Positions 8,565 through 17,085 of a DNA stretch of 64,000 bases are shown one piece after another. The translations under genes and the position numbers were made by a program. A model generated the notes under the pieces. That model worked only from the letters and a program-made list of their open reading frames with translations. It was not told the DNA's origin and did no database searches. Every line of letters begins with the position of its first letter. Position 1 is the first letter of the stretch. This DNA is from an uncultured Endozoicomonas sp. (lineage in GTDB: Bacteria > Pseudomonadota > Gammaproteobacteria > Pseudomonadales > Endozoicomonadaceae), in assembly GCF_947495845.1 (NCBI RefSeq), contig NZ_CANMAO010000008.1:1-64000 (forward strand). Reading direction: 5' to 3'.

Positions 8565-10808
8565 TTAGAATGTGTAAGTCATATTGACTGCGACATTGCG
8601 ACCGGGTTGAGCGTAGCGGTCGAGAGCTAGATCCGTGGTAGGCTCATTATTAACATCATTCAGATTCCAGTACTTTTTGTCAGTGATATTGAATAAACCT
8701 GCGCGAAGAATTAAGTCATCGATAGGCTTATAGTATCCAGTGAAATCGACAACACCATAGCCGGCAGGATTAAACTGCTCCTGTTCGGAAGGTTCGCCTT
8801 GATTAACATTGGTGACTTTAGAGTCTTTTTTTCCTTTCACTAAAGTTAAAGCCATTTCTCCACCCCATAGTTCCGATGGCGCATCATATCCAAGGCCGAT
8901 GACAGCAGTCAGTGGAGCAACGGAGTTTAAAAACTCATTCTTTTCTTCATCCTTGCCTTCTGACCAAGCAAGAGAGCCTCTTAATACAGTTCCTTCAGGG
9001 GCATTGATTGTACTGTCCAGCCAGAACTCACCTTTTAGCTCAATCCCTTTAATAGTTACCTCACTCAGGTTTTGATTCTGGAAAATTCGCATTTTTTTGG
9101 CAGGGTCATAGTCAACTTCAACCTGCTCAATAAAATTTTCGTATTTATTGTAAAAACCAGTCACCTCGAAACTACCAACGTGATTATTACCACGTAAGCC
9201 CAACTCATAGGAGTTGCTTTCTTCTGGTTTTAGATCCGGATTAGCGAGCAGTTTTGATGGATCGCCATATGATGGATTTGACTCATAGGAATAATAAGTA
9301 GCCAAGTATCCTGGAGCTTTAAAGCCTTGGCTAAACTGAGCAAAAACAGATAAATTGTCGTTTAAATCGTAAATAGTGCCCAAGCGACCTGTTACTTTGT
9401 TACCTGTGCTATCGGGAGCAGCAATCTCCTTACTACTATTTGGATCCTGCATCATACCACTTGTCTCAAATTCAAACTCATCGTAGCGTAGTCCAGCAAC
9501 GATGTTCAGTCGTTCATTCACTTGGATGTCATCTTGAATGAAAATACCGAATTGTTGAGCGGTAATTGGGTCAATATAGTCTTTATTCAGCAAGCTACTA
9601 TCAGGCTTATCGAGATAGTATTCATTACTAGTGTTATCAACCTTGGTGTGAGAAATGTTGATGCCGTAAACAAAGTTGTGAGTCAGTAGGCCTGCTGTGA
9701 GCTCTTTGTTAAATTGAGCATCTAAGAGAACGCTCTTTTCTGAGTATTGGTAGTCTTTGATCCGTCTAGATTTATAGTAACTAGAGTACGGATGATTAGT
9801 TTTCATCCGAGTTTCGCTGTCCTGCAGGTTGATCTGCCAATCCATGCTGTCAAAAAGAGAAAGCTCTGCATCCCACTGGTGTTCAAAACCTATACGATAG
9901 CGCTCAGCAGTATCTTCACCAGTTGATCCTTTGGAAACAACACCACCAGTTTTCAACTGTGTATCAGTTTTAGAATCAAAAAACTCTCCAGTAAACCCAA
10001 TGCGGTGATTGTCATTGAGCTGGTATTGCGCCTTGGATAGAAGGTTGTTCAAACCGTTATCAGAAGGATTAGCCTGACCTCGGGCGCTGCCATCAATATT
10101 TGCGCCACCGTTAGTATCCATTTCTTTTGAATCGCGACGAGTATAGATAAGCATCGTTTCAAGGTCGCCAGAGCGGTTGGCGAGAGAAATAGTTTCAGTA
10201 AAACCTTCATTCACACTTGCATAACCAGCTTTGATTGAAGCAGATGTGTCATCACCCTCTGATTTAAGTAAATCAGACGGGTCTTTAGTTTGAAAAGCAA
10301 CCATTCCGCCAATAGCATCGCTTCCGTAGAGGCTAGAGGCAGGACCTTTTACGATTTCTACTGCTTTTAGTGTTTCAACATCAACAAAATTACGTTGTGC
10401 GCTCATGAACTCAGAGCCAGTGCCAACGGAGAATGATTGTGCTTGATCAACACCATCAACGGAAATTTTTACTCTGTTGCCAGACATTCCTCGAATTGTG
10501 AATCCATCCTGACCACCACGAAGACCTTCGGTAACCTGCACCCCCGGCTCATAACGAACAAGATCCTTAATGTTCTGAACCATCTCCTTTTCCATCTGCG
10601 AGTTATCAATAACGGTTACCGCACCGGCTACATCTTTAAGCTGCTTTTCAGAGCGGGTTGCCGTCACAGTCACCTGATTCATCAGAGTTGGCTGATATTT
10701 TTTTGGAGAATCTTCTGCAGAGGTTTCCGCCAGAACGGCAGAGGTTTGAACAAGAGACACGGTGGCTGCCATCACAGCCAGCGCCAGAGAATTTTTTGAA
10801 AACTTCAT
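8565..10808 (-). CDS. TonB-dependent haem/haemoglobin receptor (first copy)
   Basis: 747 residues from the ATG at 10808; the frame extends upstream, but MKFSKNSLALAVMAATVSL is the signal peptide and starts there. A TonB-box-like VTVTA follows at about residue 48, then the plug domain (about 50-170, with FTIRGM and SSLYGSDAIGG) and a 22-strand barrel ending in aromatic NMTYTF. It would import haem or haemoglobin haem across the outer membrane. The region between the FKAP and NPDL motifs, where HemR/HmuR-type receptors keep a haem-ligating His, has tyrosines but no histidine. It is a paralogue of the gene at 11162 with the same signal-peptide style. Fur-like sites lie upstream. Confidence 0.9.
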   Translation of the reverse strand: MKFSKNSLALAVMAATVSLVQTSAVLAETSAEDSPKKYQPTLMNQVTVTATRSEKQLKDVAGAVTVIDNSQMEKEMVQNIKDLVRYEPGVQVTEGLRGGQDGFTIRGMSGNRVKISVDGVDQAQSFSVGTGSEFMSAQRNFVDVETLKAVEIVKGPASSLYGSDAIGGMVAFQTKDPSDLLKSEGDDTSASIKAGYASVNEGFTETISLANRSGDLETMLIYTRRDSKEMDTNGGANIDGSARGQANPSDNGLNNLLSKAQYQLNDNHRIGFTGEFFDSKTDTQLKTGGVVSKGSTGEDTAERYRIGFEHQWDAELSLFDSMDWQINLQDSETRMKTNHPYSSYYKSRRIKDYQYSEKSVLLDAQFNKELTAGLLTHNFVYGINISHTKVDNTSNEYYLDKPDSSLLNKDYIDPITAQQFGIFIQDDIQVNERLNIVAGLRYDEFEFETSGMMQDPNSSKEIAAPDSTGNKVTGRLGTIYDLNDNLSVFAQFSQGFKAPGYLATYYSYESNPSYGDPSKLLANPDLKPEESNSYELGLRGNNHVGSFEVTGFYNKYENFIEQVEVDYDPAKKMRIFQNQNLSEVTIKGIELKGEFWLDSTINAPEGTVLRGSLAWSEGKDEEKNEFLNSVAPLTAVIGLGYDAPSELWGGEMALTLVKGKKDSKVTNVNQGEPSEQEQFNPAGYGVVDFTGYYKPIDDLILRAGLFNITDKKYWNLNDVNNEPTTDLALDRYAQPGRNVAVNMTYTF

Positions 10809-10910
10809 TATTTCAAACTGTACCAGTGTAGGGCTTAGCAGCCACAAATGTTGCACTCTGACAGTCGACCATGACTGCCTACTTCTTGGCATCTCAAACT
10901 TACTAAGAAG

Positions 10911-10928
10911 TAATGAGAATAATAATCA
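10911..10928 (-). promoter_or_regulatory. Possible Fur-like site
   Basis: TAATGAGAATAATAATC matches the repeating NATAAT character of Fur boxes, about 105 bp upstream of the first haem-receptor start. It is weaker than the neighbouring site at 10957 and may extend Fur binding at the same promoter. Confidence 0.4.
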
Positions 10929-10956
10929 ACACGATAATAGTTGTTTTCAAGGATGA

Positions 10957-10977
10957 ATGTAAATCATTATCATTTGA
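10957..10977 (-). promoter_or_regulatory. Fur box upstream of the first haem receptor
   Basis: Read on the minus strand it is TCAAATGATAATGATTTACAT, close to the consensus GATAATGATAATCATTATC. It lies about 150 bp upstream of the receptor start. It predicts iron repression. Confidence 0.75.
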
Positions 10978-11161
10978 GTTTTGCGGCGGGATTGTACTTA
11001 TATTCATAGGTCTTTGACGCAGATCAAGACTGGAAGCTCTTTTGGCAGGCGGTTAGGAATTTGAAAGGAAGTGAATTGTTACTTTTAGCATCCAGATGCG
11101 TAAGCAGGCGAGAATCATTCTTCGGATGAGTCCCACGGAGACCGTGGGACTGAGATCAGGT

Positions 11162-13348
11162 TCAGAAATCGTATTTCACACTAACTGTGTAGTTACGTTC
11201 AGCCTGAGTGTCATCAAGAGAGAGTTTTGTTTCATTGCGCACATCATTCCAAGTGTAGTACTTCTCGTCTGTCAGATTCATGATGCCTGCACGGATGGTG
11301 ATATCTTCAACAGGCTTGTAATAAGCCGTTAAATCAACCACGGTTGCGCTGGGCATTTCAACCTGTGTATTGCCCATGTAATCCGGAGAGGGGTTGATAT
11401 CTTTGTCTGACTTCTCAGCGGTGTAGCTTACTTTCAGGCTCGTTCCCCACGTTTTGCTTGGGGCATCATAGTTAATAGCAGCAACGGCATTCCATGGGTT
11501 GACAGAGTTAAGAGGCGTGCCTTCACCGTCTTCACCTTTTGTGTAGGCTGCAACTAAGCGTGTAGTCATGCCTTCCGGAAGGTTGGCTATGGCATGCCAG
11601 TCCAGCGTGTTGGAGAGTTCTATACCTTTGATCGTCGCTTCGCCAATATTGATATTGGTGTTTTGTGTGACACGACCAATAGTTTCAGGGTTAGGATCTA
11701 GCTCAATGAAGTCTTCATAATCACTGTAGAAAGCAGAGATTTCTGAAGAAGAGAATGCATTGTTATGACGGTAGCCCAACTCATAAGACACACTTTTTTC
11801 TGATTTTAAATCTGGATTTGGAAGGTTTTCGTAACCATGGTCGGGATTGTCAAAGGTGTAATAGAGTTCATCAAAAGAGGGTGCCCGGAAACCTTGGCTA
11901 ATCTGGCCAAAAACAGTGCCTTGCGTTGAGAGTTTGTAGCTGGCACCCAGGCGTGCAGTCACGGCTGAATCACTAAATTCTTTAAAGCTCTCGTTACTGG
12001 TTTTGCCCGGGGCGGTTTTGGAATAATCGTAACGCAGGCCAGGGGTAACAATCAGTCGTTCATCCATCAACGAGATTTCGTCTTGAACATACAACCCATA
12101 AACGTACTCTTTTGCCTCTGGTGTATATTCGATCACATTAACCGCATCAAGCGCAGAGTCAGAGTTGTACTCCGTATTGATATTGCTGATATCACTGCTT
12201 TTTAGAGACAAGCCGTAAACCAGAAAGTGGTTATCAATGGATTTATCCAGCTGTGTTTCAAACTCAAGTTTGTCTTCGTTATAGAAGTAGTCTTTTTTCT
12301 GCTGGTTATCATTACTGGCGGGAACGAAAGGTGGCCTGCCCGGGCTGGCTGGAATAAAACGGTTAGTAACTCCATTCTCTTCTTTACTCAACCAGGACAG
12401 TCTTGAGGTGATCGTGTCGGCGAACGGTTGGTCAGTAAACCAAATGTGTTTCAGTGCCAGAGTTTCCTGCTTATTGGTATCTTCACCGGTAAAGTTTTTA
12501 TAGGTAGAGTGAACAATACGAGAGTCAATCTGATTGTGGATGACTTCTCCCGTAAACTCTAAACGATGGTTGTCGTTCAGTTGTGATTGCACTTTTACCA
12601 GCAGGTCATTATTACTGTAATCCTGACCATCAACCGAGTAATTATCTTCTACAGGATCGGCAAAGTTGTTTACTTCGTTTCCATCACGGCGGGTGTAAGC
12701 AACCATCGCATCAATATTGCCAAACTTGCCGGCAACTGCAGCGTGTTCACTGAAAGACTTGTCTTTCGATGAATAAGAAAACTTAACCTGCCCACCCAGA
12801 TCTTTACCGTCTTTCAGAAAGTCTTGTGGACCTTTGGTTTCGAAGGCGACAATACCACCAATGGCGTCACTGCCATGAAGGCTGGAAGCCGTACCTTTCA
12901 CTACTTCAACCGATTTAAGCATGTCGACATCAACGGAAACGGCGCTTGAGTTAATAAACTCATAAGAGCCACCGTCAAACACGCCAGGCTGAGAAACACC
13001 GTCTACGATAATTTTAACGCGCTTGCCTTCCATACCCCGAATATTGATATTCTGGGCTCCCTGGCGACTGGCGTTATTGATAGAAACGCCAGGAGTGTAT
13101 TCAAAGACATCGTTCAAATTCTGAGCCATGTCAGCTTCAAGCTCTTCACTACCAATTACGCTAACCGAAGCTGCAACGGATTCCAGTGTCTGTTGAGATC
13201 GCGCAGCAGTCACTGTAATTTCTTTAAGTTGTTTAGGAGAGGATTGGTTAAGCTGCTTTTGAGCTTCCTCAGCGATTCCCTGAGTAGAGGTGAGTGAAAA
13301 AGTCGCGGCCATAACCGCAAGCGCCAGCTTGTTCTTCGAAAACGTCAT
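11162..13348 (-). CDS. TonB-dependent haem/haemoglobin receptor (second copy)
   Basis: 728 residues with a signal peptide (MTFSKNKLALAVMAATFSL), a TonB-box-like EITVTAA at about residue 42, a plug domain (about 45-170, with INIRGM and SSLHGSDAIGG) and a barrel ending in VSVKYDF. The FRAP motif is intact (GFRAPSFDEL) and a histidine (NPDHGY) lies between it and NPDL, as in characterised haem receptors. Role: TonB-driven haem uptake from haem or haemoprotein. It is encoded head-to-tail with its paralogue, with its own Fur box upstream, so the two are likely separate iron-regulated transcripts. Confidence 0.92.
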   Translation of the reverse strand: MTFSKNKLALAVMAATFSLTSTQGIAEEAQKQLNQSSPKQLKEITVTAARSQQTLESVAASVSVIGSEELEADMAQNLNDVFEYTPGVSINNASRQGAQNINIRGMEGKRVKIIVDGVSQPGVFDGGSYEFINSSAVSVDVDMLKSVEVVKGTASSLHGSDAIGGIVAFETKGPQDFLKDGKDLGGQVKFSYSSKDKSFSEHAAVAGKFGNIDAMVAYTRRDGNEVNNFADPVEDNYSVDGQDYSNNDLLVKVQSQLNDNHRLEFTGEVIHNQIDSRIVHSTYKNFTGEDTNKQETLALKHIWFTDQPFADTITSRLSWLSKEENGVTNRFIPASPGRPPFVPASNDNQQKKDYFYNEDKLEFETQLDKSIDNHFLVYGLSLKSSDISNINTEYNSDSALDAVNVIEYTPEAKEYVYGLYVQDEISLMDERLIVTPGLRYDYSKTAPGKTSNESFKEFSDSAVTARLGASYKLSTQGTVFGQISQGFRAPSFDELYYTFDNPDHGYENLPNPDLKSEKSVSYELGYRHNNAFSSSEISAFYSDYEDFIELDPNPETIGRVTQNTNINIGEATIKGIELSNTLDWHAIANLPEGMTTRLVAAYTKGEDGEGTPLNSVNPWNAVAAINYDAPSKTWGTSLKVSYTAEKSDKDINPSPDYMGNTQVEMPSATVVDLTAYYKPVEDITIRAGIMNLTDEKYYTWNDVRNETKLSLDDTQAERNYTVSVKYDF

Positions 13349-13483
13349 TGTTATCTGTACCGGTGTTGGTGTTGTTCTTGAGGGGGTTACGACCCTGTGA
13401 CTCTATTTTTCTTGTGTTGTCTGATTGCGATATTGCGCAGTCAGCATTGTTAGCGAACGCAATACTAATCAGTAATTATTCTT

Positions 13484-13506
13484 AATGCAAATCATTATCA
13501 TTTATA
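13484..13506 (-). promoter_or_regulatory. Fur box upstream of the second haem receptor
   Basis: On the minus strand the core is AAATGATAATGATTTGCATT, a near-consensus Fur site about 135-155 bp upstream of the receptor start. The same core string AATGATAATGATTT occurs in the first receptor's promoter. Confidence 0.78.
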
Positions 13507-13618
13507 TTTCTGCATAGTAAATGGCTAGAATTACCCAGAAGCTTCTAGCCGTTGGGCTTTAGAGTTATTGGCGGTAAGTCAAAGAGAAGTAGCTTGCAGA
13601 AGCGTCGGATGAGGGCGC

Positions 13619-14029
13619 TTATTTATGGTTGCATTCATTCTTGCCAAGCAGTGGTCCAAGCATTCGTGAGATACCATGACGGTTTCGAGCAAATGCCCGA
13701 TACCCAAGGTCGGCTACACAGGCGACACCTGGCCAGCGTAAGGGCGCAATAAAAACACCCATCCCAACCGCTTCCCAGGCGGCAAGTGTCGCATCAATGC
13801 CTTTCACTACACGACCATCGGCAAGTTTTGCGTGAATAAAGCGATCAAGCTCTTCTGGATCAAACTCTGGATAATTTTCCTGAAAGCCTTCCCCCTTGAT
13901 ATCAACCAGCTTCAGCAGCTGTTTGCGGTTCATACCGGAAAGATGGTTGATCTCACGCATACAAATCGGACAGCTTCCGTCGTAAAACAGTGTCACGGGG
14001 AGTGTGATCTCGGCTCTTTTTAATGCCAT
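13619..14029 (-). CDS. DCC-family (DUF393) thiol-disulfide oxidoreductase-like protein
   Basis: 136 residues from the ATG at 14029. An in-frame ATG at 14041 is less likely because the GGAGG ribosome binding site overlaps it and sits ideally before 14029. The N-terminal motif FYDGSCPICMREI is the DxxCxxC-type signature of the DCC family, and RWPGVACVADLGYRAFARNR matches the family's C-terminal helix. The fold is predicted thioredoxin-like with a CPIC active site; substrates are unknown. It lies between the haem receptor and tonB, divergent from tonB across a Fur-like site, which suggests it is part of the iron regulon. Confidence 0.85.
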   Translation of the reverse strand: MALKRAEITLPVTLFYDGSCPICMREINHLSGMNRKQLLKLVDIKGEGFQENYPEFDPEELDRFIHAKLADGRVVKGIDATLAAWEAVGMGVFIAPLRWPGVACVADLGYRAFARNRHGISRMLGPLLGKNECNHK

Positions 14030-14133
14030 TTTGCCCTCCATAAATTACGAATAGGAGCTTCTGTATTGTGATCAGTACGGCTCAAATAGTGCTCTAGATC
14101 AACTAATTATCGGATATTACCAATATGTACAAA

Positions 14134-14155
14134 TAATGCGAATTATTATCATTTA
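14134..14155 (+). promoter_or_regulatory. Fur box in the divergent DCC gene / tonB promoter region
   Basis: TAATGCGAATTATTATCATTTA is a Fur-like A/T-rich dyad about 75-95 bp upstream of tonB and about 105 bp upstream of the divergent DCC-family gene. It could repress both. Confidence 0.68.
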
Positions 14156-14229
14156 GGTTATTGAAGGTGGTCAGCACATAGAGTACTCTACGATGCTGAA
14201 AATTGAGTCATTTATAAACGATCCGGGTT

Positions 14230-14922
14230 ATGCCTAAAAAACTCCTAGTTACATTGCTGGTTTCCATTGCTGCTCACGTAGCTGCGGTGATCGCTTTGGA
14301 TAATGAGGCATCTGAACCCAGAATTATCCAAATGGGGTCTATTCAGGCGCCGGTTTCTCTGAGCTTTTCGACGGTTACTCAACCAAAGGTTGAGGAAACT
14401 GTTGTGGAAGATGAAGTGCAGCCTGAGCCAGAAATTGAGGTAGCACAAAAACCTCAGCCTAAAGCCAAGCCACTCTTAAAAAAGAAAGTAAAGAAAAAAG
14501 AGCCGCCAAAGAAAAAACCGGAACCCAAGAAACCGGAAGTCGTTGAAAAACCAAAACCAGTAGAGAAAGAACAGAAACCCGTAGAGCCAGCCATGGAGCG
14601 CACGGCCATCAAAGAAAGTGTCGCTCCGGGGTTGAGTGATGAGCCGGTCATGGTGAGTGAGCCTGCGATTCAAAACTGGGTGGAGCCTCGCTATCCGAAA
14701 TTGGCGCAGCGCCGTAATCAGCAAGGCGTAGTGATGTTGGATGTTGTGGTTGATGAGCGCGGCGCGCCACTGACGATCGATATTTTAGAGTCATCGGGTT
14801 ATCCGGTGCTCGATAAGGCGGCCATTGATGCGGTGAAAAGGTGGTCGTTTAAGCCTGAACAGAGAAATAGCCAGTTTGTTAAGTCGCGGGTTCATATTCC
14901 CGTTGCTTTCGAAATTAGTTGA
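14230..14922 (+). CDS. tonB: TonB energy-transducing protein
   Basis: 230 residues. A single N-terminal membrane anchor (about 5-25) precedes a long periplasmic spacer rich in Pro, Lys and Glu (about 58-115), typical of TonB. The C-terminal domain (about 145-230) carries the signature EPRYPKLAQRRNQQGVVMLDVVVDERG and ends in a strand IPVAFEIS. TonB spans the periplasm and couples the ExbB-ExbD proton motor to the haem receptors. It heads the gene set tonB-exbB-exbD-hmuT-hmuU-hmuV with a Fur-like site upstream. No strong ribosome binding site is visible at this ATG. Confidence 0.93.
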   Translation: MPKKLLVTLLVSIAAHVAAVIALDNEASEPRIIQMGSIQAPVSLSFSTVTQPKVEETVVEDEVQPEPEIEVAQKPQPKAKPLLKKKVKKKEPPKKKPEPKKPEVVEKPKPVEKEQKPVEPAMERTAIKESVAPGLSDEPVMVSEPAIQNWVEPRYPKLAQRRNQQGVVMLDVVVDERGAPLTIDILESSGYPVLDKAAIDAVKRWSFKPEQRNSQFVKSRVHIPVAFEIS

Positions 14923-14964
14923 TTGGTTTTTACAGATTTTATAGAAGATTAAGCGAGTAACGCC

Positions 14965-15729
14965 ATGTTGACAGAAAATTTTACCTCTCTGGGAGTGATG
15001 GCCTGGCCATTATTGATCACCTCCTGTCTTGGGCTGGCGATGATTCTTGAACGTCTGGTGACGTACGCTATGTTGCCCTCTTTGAATCGAAAAGGACTGA
15101 CGGAGATTTTTAACGATGTTCGTCAATGCTGCGGTTGTGGCAAAAACGACAGTAAAAGTGCACTTTGTCAGAGTATGTGCAAAGGCAAAGGTATCCGTCA
15201 GGGCATTGCGGTTTTGCTCAGCCACAGTGGCGGTAATAAAGCGATGCGTGAAGAAGTCGCCGGCCTCTGGCTCTTGAAACAAAAACGCAGTTTGAATGCC
15301 TGGCTGAAGCCGCTGATGTTAATCGGAACCCTTGCGCCGATGCTTGGGCTGTTGGGTACTGTTTTAGGCATGATTGATATGTTTAAGGATATCGCTGCCA
15401 TTGCCGGGCCGGTAACACCGGATGTGCTCGCTGCTGGCCTGTGGCAGGCAATGTTTACCACCGCATATGGTTTGATCATTGCGATACCCGCTCTGGCTGC
15501 TGCCCATGGATTTGGAGTTTGGGCGAACCATTACCTTGCCAAGCTGGAGTTTGCGCTGAACCATATCAATCTTCTGCTGGAGGGCGTGACCATGAACGAC
15601 GATGGTATGGCAACAACCAGCGCAACAGAATCGGTGGCAGTAAACGGCGTAAAAAAACATTCAGTGAATAACGGACGTTCCTCAACACCAGATACCGACA
15701 TTTTGGATGCTGGGGCAGTAGCGGCATGA
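14965..15729 (+). CDS. exbB: ExbB/MotA/TolQ-type proton channel protein with a Cys cluster
   Basis: 254 residues with three membrane segments (about 11-31, 112-132 and 152-175) and the family signature GTLAPMLGLLGTVLGMIDMF around 115-135. ExbB forms the inner-membrane pentamer that, with ExbD, uses the proton gradient to energise TonB. Unusually, the cytoplasmic loop after the first helix has five cysteines (C55, C56, C58, C68, C72) in a CCGCG-x9-C-x3-C pattern. These are not needed for the known motor and look like a metal or redox site. The stop overlaps the exbD start (ATGA). Confidence 0.92.
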   Translation: MLTENFTSLGVMAWPLLITSCLGLAMILERLVTYAMLPSLNRKGLTEIFNDVRQCCGCGKNDSKSALCQSMCKGKGIRQGIAVLLSHSGGNKAMREEVAGLWLLKQKRSLNAWLKPLMLIGTLAPMLGLLGTVLGMIDMFKDIAAIAGPVTPDVLAAGLWQAMFTTAYGLIIAIPALAAAHGFGVWANHYLAKLEFALNHINLLLEGVTMNDDGMATTSATESVAVNGVKKHSVNNGRSSTPDTDILDAGAVAA

Positions 15730-16163
15730 TTCAGATCAGCGACATTGATGAAACCAGCGCTTCGCTGTCTATGGCGGATCTGACGCCGTTGCTGGATGTG
15801 GTGTTTATCGTCATGGTGTTCCTGTTGTTCACCGCCAATGTGCAGACGCTCAGCCTGCCGGTGGATTTGCCTCAGGCTACTCAGCAGGAAGCCTCGGTGA
15901 CCAGTGTGCCGAAGACGGTAACCGTTAGTATTCTGGCTGAAGGCGAGCCATGGGCACTGGAAGATCAGAAGTTCAGTGATTGGGAAGTGTTTGCCACTGC
16001 CTTGTTAACAAAGGTTCAGCAAGAGCCTGACACAACGGTATTGATTGCGGGGGATAAAGACGCCCCGCTGGGCAATCTGGTGGAGCTCATGATGTTTTTG
16101 AGCCAGCACAAAATTGAAGCTGCGCAAGTACTGATGGAACAGGAAACCAAAAAGGGTAATTGA
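15726..16163 (+). CDS. exbD: ExbD biopolymer transport protein
   Basis: 145 residues with one N-terminal membrane helix. It carries the hallmark Asp within LTPLLDVVFIVMVFLLF, which in the family is the proton-carrying residue. The C-terminal periplasmic domain (about 60-140) includes VLIAGDKDAPLGNLVELM. It partners ExbB and TonB. Start and stop overlap the neighbouring genes by four and one bases, so translation is coupled. Confidence 0.94.
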   Translation: MIQISDIDETSASLSMADLTPLLDVVFIVMVFLLFTANVQTLSLPVDLPQATQQEASVTSVPKTVTVSILAEGEPWALEDQKFSDWEVFATALLTKVQQEPDTTVLIAGDKDAPLGNLVELMMFLSQHKIEAAQVLMEQETKKGN

Positions 16164-17065
16164 TGAAAACAACGATGAAACCACTGATTCTGTCTACGTT
16201 GATTGGGCTATCTGCAAGTGTTGCCGTTGCGGCAGAAACACACGACACACAGCGCATTATTTCTGCCGGCAACGGCGTGACAGAGATTATCTATGCACTG
16301 GGTGCCGGTGATCAGGTGGTTGCCGTTGATCAAACCAGTACCTGGCCTGCTGAGGTCAATAAACTACCAAGGCTGGGTTATCACAAACAATTGTCCGCTG
16401 AAGGTATTCTGGCGCTTGAACCCAGTATGTTGATTGGTACCAGTGATATGGGGCCACCTTCAACGCTGTCTCAGTTGAAGAGTGTAGGTGTTGATGTGGA
16501 AGCGATTCCTCTTGAGCACAGTGCTGAAAGCATTGAACAACAGATTACGACGCTGGCAGAAATCCTTGGCAAAGAAGAGCAGGGTGAAAAACTCTGGGAT
16601 GAGATCGACGCTTCTTTAGGAGAAGCTCAGGCACTTGCCGCCAACTACGAAGCAGAGCATGGCGAAAAAGTACCGGTGCTATTTGTTCTGGCGATGGGCG
16701 GTCGAGCGCCAACTGTTGCCGGCAGTGGTTCTGCAGCCAATGCGTTGATCAGTTTGTCCGGTGGTTACAATCCGGCGGCGGAACAGTTCAAAGGTTACAA
16801 AGGTCTTTCCAACGAAGCCCTGCTGTTATTGGCTCCGGAAGTGATTGTCTTTCCTGGCTCCAGAAGTAATCCGAATATGACGCCAGAAAAACTGATGGAA
16901 CAGATGCCCATTCTTAAGCGAACACCGGCAGGCAAAAATGGTCGTGTAGTGGCGATTGATGGCAACCTGCTTCTGGGTGGCCTTGGGCCAAGAACCGGCG
17001 AGGTTGCCTTGTCACTGGCGAAAACCTTTTACGCTCCAGAAGACAATAATCTTCTAATTAACTGA
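16163..17065 (+). CDS. hmuT: Periplasmic haemin-binding protein HmuT
   Basis: 300 residues from the ATG at 16163 (TGATG overlap with exbD); a TTG one codon earlier is not needed. A signal peptide (about 1-24, cleavage near AVAA-E) is followed by the two-lobed class III binding protein fold (PF01497), with motifs IISAGNGVTEIIYALG and LPRLGYHKQLSAEGILALEPSMLIG. It delivers haem to HmuUV. A Tyr is present at the family's haem-ligand region (RLGYH). Confidence 0.92.
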   Translation: MKTTMKPLILSTLIGLSASVAVAAETHDTQRIISAGNGVTEIIYALGAGDQVVAVDQTSTWPAEVNKLPRLGYHKQLSAEGILALEPSMLIGTSDMGPPSTLSQLKSVGVDVEAIPLEHSAESIEQQITTLAEILGKEEQGEKLWDEIDASLGEAQALAANYEAEHGEKVPVLFVLAMGGRAPTVAGSGSAANALISLSGGYNPAAEQFKGYKGLSNEALLLLAPEVIVFPGSRSNPNMTPEKLMEQMPILKRTPAGKNGRVVAIDGNLLLGGLGPRTGEVALSLAKTFYAPEDNNLLIN

Positions 17066-17085
17066 AAAGGATAAGACATCCTCTA

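Noticed and set aside
14454-14651. 65-residue minus-strand frame rich in Gly and Phe
   Set aside because: Antisense artefact of the Lys/Pro-rich spacer of tonB.
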